Origin: Rhodoferax sp. | GTDB taxonomy: Bacteria > Pseudomonadota > Gammaproteobacteria > Burkholderiales > Burkholderiaceae_C | DNA: 63,938 nucleotides | Direction of reading: 5' to 3' | Assembly (NCBI GenBank): GCA_009693325.1 | Contig: SHXM01000002.1 | Location: forward strand, 1-63,938 | Part shown: piece after piece, positions 24,945-36,339 of the stretch | Position numbering within the stretch: position 1 is the first letter of the stretch | How the letters are laid out: each line of letters opens with the position of its first letter | Position numbers and translations under genes: made by a program | The notes under the pieces: generated by a model | Databases searched by the model: none | What the model saw: the letters and a program-made list of their open reading frames with translations, nothing else | What the model was told of the DNA's origin: nothing

Positions 24945-25526
24945 GTGGACACAGTTAATTTTTTACAGATGAAAGACGGCTCGAAAGAAGATTACTTGCT
25001 GCTGCAGGATTTAGAGCACCACTACATTCGGGGCCTACCCGATCGGCTGCTGCTGGCCTTGGCGCGGCTGGACGACTCGCTGCAGGGCTATCAGGTCAGC
25101 CGCCTGGAGCATTCTTTGCAAACGGCCAGCCGTGCCCAAGACGACGGCGCTGACCTCGAGACCATCGTGGCCGCGCTGGTCCACGACCTCGGCGACGAAC
25201 TGTCGCCTGAAAACCATTCTCAGGTCGCCGCGTCCATCCTGCGGCCCTATGTGCGCGCAGAGGTAACCTGGATTGTCGAGATGCACGGCTTGTTTCAGAC
25301 GCAATATTACGCGCACTATTACGGCAAAGACCCCAAGGCCCACCTGGCCTACAAAGACCACCCGTGGTTCGACTCTTGCCAGGCGTTTTGCCAGCGCTAC
25401 GACCAAGCCGCCTTTGATCCGGCCTACCCCAGCAAGTCGTTGGCGCATTTCGAGCCGATGCTGCGTGAGGTGTTTTCGCGCAAGCCTTTCGAAGCGAGCA
25501 CGCTCAAGGAGCGCATCGGACACTAA
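24945..25526 (+). CDS. tmpB: HD-domain mixed-valent di-iron oxygenase, candidate TmpB
   Basis: A 193-residue single HD-domain protein starting on a GTG with AAGGA eight bases upstream, 13 bp after the oxygenase stop. The likely metal ligands are His56 (LEHSLQTA), His80-Asp81 (LVHDLGDE), His91 (ENHSQV), His114 (VEMHGLF) and Asp153 (RYDQAAFD). The 56-to-80 and 91-to-114 spacings match those I recall for PhnZ, and Tyr27 could be the gating tyrosine. PhnZ and TmpB are di-iron oxygenases that cleave the C-P bond of 1-hydroxyphosphonates; TmpB releases phosphate and glycine betaine. The Asp153 ligand in place of a nucleotidase pattern, and pairing with a TmpA-like gene, favour this over a phosphohydrolase. 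Confidence 0.75.
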   Translation: MDTVNFLQMKDGSKEDYLLLQDLEHHYIRGLPDRLLLALARLDDSLQGYQVSRLEHSLQTASRAQDDGADLETIVAALVHDLGDELSPENHSQVAASILRPYVRAEVTWIVEMHGLFQTQYYAHYYGKDPKAHLAYKDHPWFDSCQAFCQRYDQAAFDPAYPSKSLAHFEPMLREVFSRKPFEASTLKERIGH

Positions 25527-25532
25527 GGCGGC

Positions 25533-26411
25533 ATGCGGCTTTCTGACAACTCCCGCGGCATCCTTGCGATGGTCGCAGCTGTTGGGTTTTTTTCGTTGAT
25601 GGACGCTCTCATGAAGCTCCTGGCTGCCAGTTACCCGCCCATGCAAGTGGCCGCAATGAGGGGAATAGCCTCGTTACCCCTGGTTTGCTGTTACGTTCTT
25701 TGGCAGCGTGAAACCGCAAGCTTGTTGTGGGTCCGCTGGCCCTTGCACTTGATGCGCGGCATCATGGGTGTTGTGATGCTGTCACTGTTTGCCTATGGCC
25801 TGCAAACCCTGACGCTGACCGACGCGTACGCCATCTCCTTTATCGCACCCTTGTTGATCACGCTGCTGGCAATTCCATTTTTAAACGAGAAGGCCACCCC
25901 GACGCATTGGCTGTGCCTGTGCGGCGGTTTGGTCGGCGTCTGGATTGCCATGAAACCCAGTGGCGCCGTCATGTTCTCAACCGGTGCGCTGGCTATTTTG
26001 GGCGCTTCTGTTTGCTACGCCGCGTCTGCAGTAACCGGTCGGGTGCTGAGCCGCACAGACACCAGCAGCAGCCTGGTGTTCTGGATGACGCTGCTCATGG
26101 CAGCCGGGGCCGGCGCGCTGGCAGCCCCCGATTGGCAGACGCTGTCGCCCGACCACTGGCCCTTGATCATCGGCCTTGGCGTGACCGGTTTTCTGGGCCA
26201 ACTGACCATCACGCAGGCCTTTCGCTACGGCCAGGCAGCGACGGTTGCGCCATTTGAGTACTCGGCTCTGGTGTGGGGTGCTGGCCTGGACTGGGTGCTG
26301 TGGCAGACCCTTCCCTTTGGCCGAACCCTGCTCGGTGCCGCCATCATCATCGCCTGCGGCGTGTACCTGATCCGAGCCATACACAAACCAGCGCCAAAGC
26401 TTCAAACCTGA
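25533..26411 (+). CDS. DMT-superfamily (EamA) transporter
   Basis: A 292-residue protein with ten predicted spans and two EamA repeats (residues about 8-140 and 150-285). It starts seven bases after the HD-protein stop with AAGG upstream, so it belongs to the same operon. EamA permeases move amino acids, quaternary amines or metabolites in either direction. Here it could export a product or take up the substrate of the TmpAB-like pair; no phosphonate ABC importer is encoded in the window. Confidence 0.85.
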   Translation: MRLSDNSRGILAMVAAVGFFSLMDALMKLLAASYPPMQVAAMRGIASLPLVCCYVLWQRETASLLWVRWPLHLMRGIMGVVMLSLFAYGLQTLTLTDAYAISFIAPLLITLLAIPFLNEKATPTHWLCLCGGLVGVWIAMKPSGAVMFSTGALAILGASVCYAASAVTGRVLSRTDTSSSLVFWMTLLMAAGAGALAAPDWQTLSPDHWPLIIGLGVTGFLGQLTITQAFRYGQAATVAPFEYSALVWGAGLDWVLWQTLPFGRTLLGAAIIIACGVYLIRAIHKPAPKLQT

Positions 26412-26693
26412 ACCAAGGGCAACCCACCCCCGCGACCCCCCGCTCGATCGGAGCCTGGGCTGGCGCAGCAGGGCCGAAACCTTGCCAGATCAGGCCAGCG
26501 CGGCGTTTGGCGCAGCGGCATCAAGGAGGAGGCCGCAGGCCGGGGGACAGCCGCGGAGCCGAATGCCGCGGCGGGCTGAGCCGGTGCATACCAACCGCGA
26601 TCAAAGAGAACCAAAACCTTGCCAGATCAGGCCGGCGGGGCGTTAAAGCATGGGCGGGCTGTGAAAGAAGCACGCCTGAGCTTGGCAAACACA
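26412..26693. repeat. Intergenic pair of 20-bp direct repeats between convergent genes
   Basis: The 20-mer AAACCTTGCCAGATCAGGCC occurs at 26477-26496 and again at 26614-26633, and similarity continues about 12 bp further with a few mismatches. The 117 bp between copies are GC-rich and form several short hairpins. The region lies between the EamA gene and ligC, which converge. No coding sequence is supported. It looks like a duplicated intergenic element rather than an operator. Confidence 0.55.
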
Positions 26694-27653
26694 CTAAGCT
26701 CTGGCCAACTGCCGCTCCAAGCCCTGCAGCACCTCGTAGCAGGCCAGCACCTGCGCAACACTGCTGTTGGGCTCGCGGCCTTCGCGGATGGCGGCGAAAA
26801 ACTCGCGGTCTTGCAGCTCAATGCCGTTCATGCTCACCGCCACCTGGCTGACATCGATTTTTTCTTCCTTGCCGGTGTACAGATCGTCGTAGCGCGCGAG
26901 GTAGGTGGCACTGTCGCCGATGTAGCGGAAGAAGGTGCCCAGCGGGCCGTCGTTGTTGAAGCTCAAGCTCAGCGTACAGATGGCGCCATTGGCCGCCTGC
27001 AGCTGGATGCTCATGTCCATGGCGATACCGAGCACCGGGTGAATCGGCCCCTGCAAGGCATTGGCTTTCACGATCGGGCTGCCGCACTGGTAAGCGAACA
27101 AATCCACCGTGTGCGCGGCATGGTGCCACAGCAGGTGGTCGGTCCAGCTGCGCGCCTGGCCCAGGGCGTTCATGTTGCTGCGGCGGAAAAAATAGGTCTG
27201 TACGTCCAACTGCTGGATATTGAACTGGCCGGCGCGGATTTTTTGGTTCACATACTGGTGGCTGGGGTTGAAGCGCCGGGTGTGGCCACACATCGCCACC
27301 TGGCCGGTCTTGCGCTGCCAGGCCACCACGTCCTGCGCGCCAGCAAGGGAGTCAGCCAGAGGAATTTCCACCTGCACATGCTTGCCTGCCTGCAGGCAGG
27401 CCACGGTCTGCGCGGCATGCATCTGGGTGGGGGTGCACAAAATCACCGCGTCCAGGCCCGGTAGCGCCAGGCTGTCGGCCAACTCGGTGGTCACATGACC
27501 GATGCCGTACTTGGCGGCCACCTCACGGGTTTTGTCGAGCTCGCGGCCGATCAGAGACACCACCTCCACGCCGGCGATGTGTTTGATGCCGTCCAGATGT
27601 TTGACGCCAAAAGCGCCGGCACCGGCGAGCGCCACCTTGAGGGTCTTGCTCAT
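26694..27653 (-). CDS. ligC: 4-carboxy-2-hydroxymuconate-6-semialdehyde dehydrogenase (Gfo/Idh/MocA family)
   Basis: A 319-residue oxidoreductase with an N-terminal Rossmann domain (KVALAGAGAFGVKHLDG) and a Gfo/Idh/MocA C-terminal domain. Family motif CTPTQMHA lies near residue 93 and the conserved lysine region ends VEIPLADS. It is the last gene of the protocatechuate 4,5-cleavage operon and starts directly at the ligB stop. LigC oxidises the cyclised ring-cleavage product to 2-pyrone-4,6-dicarboxylate using NADP. In Comamonas the same enzyme is called PmdC. Confidence 0.87.
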   Translation of the reverse strand: MSKTLKVALAGAGAFGVKHLDGIKHIAGVEVVSLIGRELDKTREVAAKYGIGHVTTELADSLALPGLDAVILCTPTQMHAAQTVACLQAGKHVQVEIPLADSLAGAQDVVAWQRKTGQVAMCGHTRRFNPSHQYVNQKIRAGQFNIQQLDVQTYFFRRSNMNALGQARSWTDHLLWHHAAHTVDLFAYQCGSPIVKANALQGPIHPVLGIAMDMSIQLQAANGAICTLSLSFNNDGPLGTFFRYIGDSATYLARYDDLYTGKEEKIDVSQVAVSMNGIELQDREFFAAIREGREPNSSVAQVLACYEVLQGLERQLARA

Positions 27654-28969
<1,316 letters not shown>

Positions 28970-29068
28970 CAAAGTCTCCATGAAAGGACCAGTCGCCGCC
29001 GGGCCGCCCCAAGGCGACTGACGCCCCCTCGGGGGGCAGCGCCGTACGCGCAGCGACAAGCGTGGGGG

Positions 29069-30001
29069 TCAACATGACTCTGGCCAGTAGAGCCGCATAG
29101 GGTTGGTGACAAGCAGTTTTTGTTGCAACTCGGGCGTGACGGCGATGTGCGGGATAAAGTCCACCAGCAGGCCGTCGTCGGGCATGTGGTCCTTCAGGTT
29201 GGGGTGCGGCCAGTCGGTGCCCCACAGGACCCGGTCGGGGAAGTTCTCAACGATGCGGCGGGCAAAGGGCACCACATCGCGGTAGGCAAGGGCTTCGCCT
29301 TGCAAGGCCTTGGGACCAGTCACGCTCAGGCGCTCGGGGCAGCTCACCTTGCTCCACACATTGCTGTGCTCGCGCATGAACTTCACAAACAACTCAAACT
29401 CAGGGCCGTCCAGCGGTTTACTCACGTCAGGCCGGCCCATGTGGTCCACCACCACGGTGGTGGGCAGGGTGGTGAAAAAATCCCACAGCTCAGGCAGGTC
29501 CACCGCCTCAAAGTAGATCACCACATGCCAGCCCATAGGCTTGATGCGGTGGGCAATCTCCAGCAATTCGTCCTTGGGCGTGAAGTCCACCAGCCGTTTG
29601 ACAAAATTAAAGCGCACGCCCCGCACGCCAGCCGCGTGCAAGGCCTGCAATTCGGCATCGCTGATGCTGCGCTTGACAGTGGCCACGCCGCGCGCCCGGC
29701 CGCCCGAGGCAACACAGGCATCGACCATGGCGCGGTTGTCGGCGCCGTGGCAGGTGGCCTGCACAATCACATTGCGGTCAAAGCCCAGGTGGTCGCGCAG
29801 CGCAAAGAGCTGTGCTTTGGAGGCGTCGCAGGGGGTGTACTTGCGCTCGGACGCGTAGGGAAATTCAGCGCCCGGGCCAAACACGTGGCAATGGGCATCG
29901 ACCGCACCGGCCGGCAGCACGAAGCGGGGCTGCGCCGGGCCGGCGTACCAGTCCATCCATCCAGCGGTTTTGGTGAAGTCACCCGTGGTGGGTTTGCTCA
30001 T
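29069..30001 (-). CDS. ligI: 2-pyrone-4,6-dicarboxylate hydrolase
   Basis: A 310-residue amidohydrolase-superfamily protein. The N-terminal AVDAHCHVFGP motif provides the two barrel histidines, and the C-terminal WGTDWPHPN the metal/catalytic Asp. This pair, with the PYASERKYTPCDAS segment, is characteristic of LigI lactonases, which open 2-pyrone-4,6-dicarboxylate to 4-oxalomesaconate and need little or no bound metal. It lies 99 bp upstream of ligA and 15 bp downstream of ligK. Confidence 0.9.
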   Translation of the reverse strand: MSKPTTGDFTKTAGWMDWYAGPAQPRFVLPAGAVDAHCHVFGPGAEFPYASERKYTPCDASKAQLFALRDHLGFDRNVIVQATCHGADNRAMVDACVASGGRARGVATVKRSISDAELQALHAAGVRGVRFNFVKRLVDFTPKDELLEIAHRIKPMGWHVVIYFEAVDLPELWDFFTTLPTTVVVDHMGRPDVSKPLDGPEFELFVKFMREHSNVWSKVSCPERLSVTGPKALQGEALAYRDVVPFARRIVENFPDRVLWGTDWPHPNLKDHMPDDGLLVDFIPHIAVTPELQQKLLVTNPMRLYWPESC

Positions 30002-30016
30002 GGTGGTGGCCGGGCT

Positions 30017-30700
30017 TTAGTCGATGTAGCGCAGCCCAGCGACGGCCAGAGGTTCGCGCATTTTGTACATGTCCAGCCCGAGCACGCCAGCGGCGAGCTT
30101 GGCGCGCTTCTCGCCCTCATTGACTTCGCGCCGCAGCGCCGCAGCCAGCGTCCTGGCAGCCAGCGCAGCGGGCACGCAGACCACGCCATCGTCATCGGCC
30201 ACGATCACGTCGCCTGGCGTGACGACCATGCCGGCGCACACCACCGGAATATTGACCGAGCCCAGCGTAGCCTTGACCGTGCCCTTGCTGGAAATGGCCC
30301 GGCTCCAGACCGGAAAAGCCATGCGGGTGAGCTCTTTGACGTCGCGCACGCCGGCGTCGATCACCAAGGCACGGGCGCCGCGCGCCTGGAAGCTGGTGGC
30401 CAACAGGTCGCCAAAGTAGCCGTCGGTGCAGTCGGTGGTGATGGCGGCCACCACAATGTCGCCGCGCTGGATCTGCTCGGCCACCACATGCAGCATCCAG
30501 TTGTCGCCCGGGTGAAGCAGCACGGTGACCGCCGTGCCCGACACCTGGGCACCGGCATACACCGGGCGCATGTAAGGTTTGAGCAGGCCGACACGGCCCA
30601 TGGCTTCGTGCACAGTGGCAGAGCCCAGCGCGGCCAGGGCGTCGGCGGAGGCGCGGTCAGCGCGCTGAATGTTGCGGTACACAAGGCCGAGTTCATACAT
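30017..30700 (-). CDS. ligK: 4-carboxy-4-hydroxy-2-oxoadipate aldolase
   Basis: A 227-residue HMG/CHA aldolase of the RraA-like fold. Features include [11 protein letters not shown] near residue 27, the substrate loop [21 protein letters not shown], and [13 protein letters not shown] with the Arg/Asp pair that coordinates substrate and metal. It splits 4-carboxy-4-hydroxy-2-oxoadipate into pyruvate and oxaloacetate, the last step of the pathway, and usually also decarboxylates oxaloacetate. Confidence 0.91.
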   Translation of the reverse strand: MYELGLVYRNIQRADRASADALAALGSATVHEAMGRVGLLKPYMRPVYAGAQVSGTAVTVLLHPGDNWMLHVVAEQIQRGDIVVAAITTDCTDGYFGDLLATSFQARGARALVIDAGVRDVKELTRMAFPVWSRAISSKGTVKATLGSVNIPVVCAGMVVTPGDVIVADDDGVVCVPAALAARTLAAALRREVNEGEKRAKLAAGVLGLDMYKMREPLAVAGLRYID

Positions 30701-30753
30701 GATCAGTTTCTCCTTGAAGGGTCAGGTCGGGCAGGCGCAGGTCAGCCAAGGGC

Positions 30754-31797
30754 TCAATGGCCACGCGCCTTGAGGGCTGCATCCAGCCGCGGGAACACAC
30801 GGCGGGCGTTGCCTTCGTAAATCTTGTGGCGGTCATCACCCACCACGATGGTCGAGGCCTCGATGTAGCGCTTGGTGTCGTCAAAGTAGTGGCCGGTTTC
30901 GGGGTCGATGCCGCGCACCGCGCCGATCATCTCGCTGGCAAACAGGATGTTGTCCACCGGGATCACCTTGGTCAGCAGGTCAATGCCGGGCTGGTGGTAG
31001 ACGCAGGTGTCAAAGAAGATGTTGTTGAGCAGGTGGTCTTTGAGCAGCGGCTTTTTGAGTTCCTGCGCCAGGCCACGGAAACGCCCCCAGTGGTAGGGCA
31101 CCGCGCCGCCGCCGTGCGGAATGATGAACTTGAGCGTGGGGAAATCCTTGAACAGGTCGCTGGTCAGGCACTGCATGAAGGCCGTGGTGTCGGCGTTCAG
31201 GTAGTGCGCACCGGTGGTGTGGAAACAGCTGTTGCAGCTGGTCGACACATGGATCATGGCCGGGATGTTGTGCTCCACCATTTTTTCGTAAATCGGGTAC
31301 CAGGCGCGGTCGCTCAAGGGCGGCGAGGTCCAGTGGCCGCCCGAGGGGTCGGGGTTGAGGTTGATGCCGACATTGCCATACTCGCGCACGCAGCGCTCCA
31401 ACTCGGGGATGCAGGTGGCCGGGTCCACGCCCGGGCTTTGCGGCAGCATGGCGGCGGGAATGAAATGGTCCGGGAACAGCTGGCTGACGCGGTAGCAGAG
31501 CTCGTTGCAGATGGCAGCCCAAGTGCTCGACACCTCAAAGTCACCAATGTGGTGCGCCATGAAGCTGGCACGCGGGCTGAAGATGGTGAGGTCGCTGCCG
31601 CGCTCGCGCATCAGGCGCAGCTGGTTGGTCTCGATGCTCTCGCGCAGCTCGTCGTCGCTGATCACCAGCTCGGCCACCCGGGGCCGGTTGGCCGGGTCAT
31701 TCAGGGCGGCGATCTGCCGGTTGCGCCAAATTTCCAGCGCCTTCGGGGCGGTGGTGTAGTGGCCGTGGCAGTCGATGATCAAGGGCTTTTTCATCAT
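30754..31797 (-). CDS. ligJ: 4-oxalomesaconate hydratase, amidohydrolase type
   Basis: A 347-residue amidohydrolase-2 protein beginning with two consecutive ATG codons and the metal motif DCHGHYTT. It has conserved HVSTSCNSCFHTTGAHY, a HGGGAVPYHWGR segment and FASEMIGAVRG. These belong to LigJ-type hydratases, which add water to 4-oxalomesaconate to give 4-carboxy-4-hydroxy-2-oxoadipate; the unrelated GalB type is excluded. GAGG lies upstream. Order in the operon is between the tautomerase and the aldolase. Confidence 0.9.
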   Translation of the reverse strand: MMKKPLIIDCHGHYTTAPKALEIWRNRQIAALNDPANRPRVAELVISDDELRESIETNQLRLMRERGSDLTIFSPRASFMAHHIGDFEVSSTWAAICNELCYRVSQLFPDHFIPAAMLPQSPGVDPATCIPELERCVREYGNVGINLNPDPSGGHWTSPPLSDRAWYPIYEKMVEHNIPAMIHVSTSCNSCFHTTGAHYLNADTTAFMQCLTSDLFKDFPTLKFIIPHGGGAVPYHWGRFRGLAQELKKPLLKDHLLNNIFFDTCVYHQPGIDLLTKVIPVDNILFASEMIGAVRGIDPETGHYFDDTKRYIEASTIVVGDDRHKIYEGNARRVFPRLDAALKARGH

Positions 31798-31827
31798 GGG
31801 GGGCCTCGGGTCTGGGCTGGATGGAAT

Positions 31828-32958
31828 TCAGGCGGGCGGTCCGCCCCACACCGCGGCGGGCACCATCACCTCGCCGCGCATGATCAGGCGCGCCGTGCGC
31901 AGCAAGGCGGCGCGGGTCACGTTTTGCGGGTTGACCGGGTCCAGCCCCAGCGCCACGCTGAATTCGCCAGTGGGGTGCTCCACCGACACCCGGGGCTCAT
32001 AGCCGGCCGGCATCACCGCCACGCCCTCGCACACCGAGCCCTTGAGCACGCAGGCCGTACCGACCGTGACGGCCGCCAGCACACCAATGGCGTCGTGGCA
32101 CACATGCGGGATGAAGCTGCGGGTGCAGAGGCTGCCGCCGCTGCGCGGCGGGGCAATCAGCGTCATCTTGGGGTAGTTCTTGGTGCTCACATCGCCCAGG
32201 CCCATCAAATGGCCGGTCTGGATGCGCAGGGTCTCGATGCGCTGTTTGAGTGCGGTGTCGGCATTGAGCTCGGCGACCGTCTCGTAGCCGGTGCAGCCCA
32301 CATCAGCGGCCTGAAACATCACCAGCGGCATGCCGTTGTCAATGCAGGTCACCGGCAGGGTGAAGGGCGCAAAGCCCTCGCCGCTGACTGTCACCTGGTC
32401 ACGCACCTGACCGGTGGGGAGCAGGCCCGAGCAAACCGAACCCGCAGTGTCCAGAAAATTGATGGTGATTGGGGCCGAGGTGCCGGGCACACCGTCAATC
32501 CGGGCCTCGCCGTCGTACCGTACCCGCCGGCCCTGCGGCGTCATCGGCGTTTGCACGGTCACATCACACTGCATATCGGTGTTGAGGGTGAGTACCCGCA
32601 CCGTGGTGGTGTCGCCTTGTGGTTCGATCAGGCCACGCTCCAGCGCAAACGGCACCACAGCGGCCAGCATATTGCCGCAGTTGGGGCTGGTGTCTACGGT
32701 GTCTTTGTCCGGCTGCAACTGGGCAAACAAAAAGTCCAGCGCCACACCCGGCGTGCTGCTGGGGCTGACGATGCCGACCTTGCTGGTGAGCGGGTGGGCG
32801 CCGCCCATGCCGTCAATCTGCCGGCAATCAGGCGAGCCCATCACGGCCAACAGCACCCGGTCGCGGGTGGGAATGTCGGCGGGCAAGTCAGAGGCCAGAA
32901 AAAACGGGCCGCGCGAGCTGCCGCCGCGCATGAAGAGGGAGGGGATGGCAGTCTGCAT
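31828..32958 (-). CDS. ligU: 4-oxalomesaconate tautomerase (PrpF family)
   Basis: A 376-residue protein of two diaminopimelate-epimerase-like halves (PrpF family). N-terminal FMRGGSSRGPFF, central CGNMLAAVVPFA and GMPLVMFQAADVG, and the C-terminal PTGEFSVALG motif are present. In lignin-derived aromatic pathways this family (LigU, GalD) isomerises the double bond of 4-oxalomesaconate so the hydratase can act. It is the first gene of the operon; 106 bp separate it from the parC stop upstream, enough for a promoter. Confidence 0.88.
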   Translation of the reverse strand: MQTAIPSLFMRGGSSRGPFFLASDLPADIPTRDRVLLAVMGSPDCRQIDGMGGAHPLTSKVGIVSPSSTPGVALDFLFAQLQPDKDTVDTSPNCGNMLAAVVPFALERGLIEPQGDTTTVRVLTLNTDMQCDVTVQTPMTPQGRRVRYDGEARIDGVPGTSAPITINFLDTAGSVCSGLLPTGQVRDQVTVSGEGFAPFTLPVTCIDNGMPLVMFQAADVGCTGYETVAELNADTALKQRIETLRIQTGHLMGLGDVSTKNYPKMTLIAPPRSGGSLCTRSFIPHVCHDAIGVLAAVTVGTACVLKGSVCEGVAVMPAGYEPRVSVEHPTGEFSVALGLDPVNPQNVTRAALLRTARLIMRGEVMVPAAVWGGPPA

Positions 32959-33064
32959 GGGCAGATTGTCGCCCCAACGGGCGCGGCGCTATACCCGTCG
33001 AGGCCGGCTAGGGTGCTGCAGGGGCTGGCAACAGTGAAGCTGTTACACCAAACGGCGGAGCAGC

Positions 33065-35425
<2,361 letters not shown>

Positions 35426-35427
35426 GA

Positions 35428-36339
35428 CTAGGGCTCGGTGGGAATTTTGGTGGGCCGCGAGGGCAACAGTGTCTCGAACGGCCCAATCATGTTGGCACGT
35501 CCAAAAGCGCCACCCCGAACCTCACTGAGGAGCGGCAGCACCCGGCTGGGCGGCTCGGCGGCGGCGGCAGCGCCAGACTGGGCCACTTGCAGCGGCTCTG
35601 CAGACTTGAGCAGCCGGTAGAGTTGCAGCACGGTTTTGACATAGTTTTGAGTTTCGGGGTAATTCGGCACTGCATTGCCGGCCCGCTGCACCGCACCCTC
35701 GCCGGCGTTGTAGGCTGCCAGCACCAGTTCCAACTGGCCGGGAAACAAGCCCATCAGGTGGCGCAGATAGCGGCTGCCAGTGCTCAGGTTGAGCGCTGGG
35801 TCAGCCAGCTTTTTCTGCACTGGGGTCCGGCCGTCATTGGGCAGGCCAAAACGCGCTGCGGTGGCGGGCATGACCTGCATCAGGCCAATCGCACCCTTGG
35901 GCGAAACCGCCAGCGCTTCAAAGCCTGACTCGGCGGCGATCAGGGCTTGCAGCAGTTCGAGCTCGAGGCCGTGGCTGATAGCGGCCTGCGCAATCGGCTG
36001 ACGCACCGAGCGGTAAAGCGGCGAGCGGTCCAGAAAACCCAGCAGCCAGGCTCTGCTGGCAGCCGACCGGGCCAGGCCGGCAGGGTCGCGCAAGCCGGTT
36101 GGCGTGGCGCCGGGGTCGGGCGCGCGGCCGCTGGGCGCCTCAGCGCCAAGAAAAAACAGCGCATAACGTGGGTCAATTTGCTCCGCAGCAAAGCGGGTCA
36201 CGCCACGGTCGTCAACAAAGGCCCAGATCTCAGAGCGGGCTGTGGCTGACAGGAACAAAAGGCTCAAAGCCAGCAAATACCAAAGCTTGCCAAGCCATTC
36301 AAGCCCGGGCTGGCGCTGCTTGTTGACCCGGGCGCCCAT
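35428..36339 (-). CDS. Lytic murein transglycosylase (SLT domain)
   Basis: A 303-residue exported protein. A hydrophobic leader (residues about 17-36, ending ATARSE) is followed by a domain with [13 protein letters not shown], and then the SLT fold with catalytic Glu137 in AAESGF, GLMQVMP, and [10 protein letters not shown]. It cleaves peptidoglycan glycan strands with 1,6-anhydro products in the periplasm. The ATG at 36339 overlaps the parE stop (TGATG), and parC starts two bases after its stop, so it is embedded in the parE-parC transcription unit. It carries no lipobox. Confidence 0.88.
   Translation of the reverse strand: MGARVNKQRQPGLEWLGKLWYLLALSLLFLSATARSEIWAFVDDRGVTRFAAEQIDPRYALFFLGAEAPSGRAPDPGATPTGLRDPAGLARSAASRAWLLGFLDRSPLYRSVRQPIAQAAISHGLELELLQALIAAESGFEALAVSPKGAIGLMQVMPATAARFGLPNDGRTPVQKKLADPALNLSTGSRYLRHLMGLFPGQLELVLAAYNAGEGAVQRAGNAVPNYPETQNYVKTVLQLYRLLKSAEPLQVAQSGAAAAAEPPSRVLPLLSEVRGGAFGRANMIGPFETLLPSRPTKIPTEP

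Noticed and set aside
29120-30820. A 566-codon plus-strand frame opposite ligI and ligK
   Set aside because: Shadow of the lig genes; no ribosome site, no recognisable domain.
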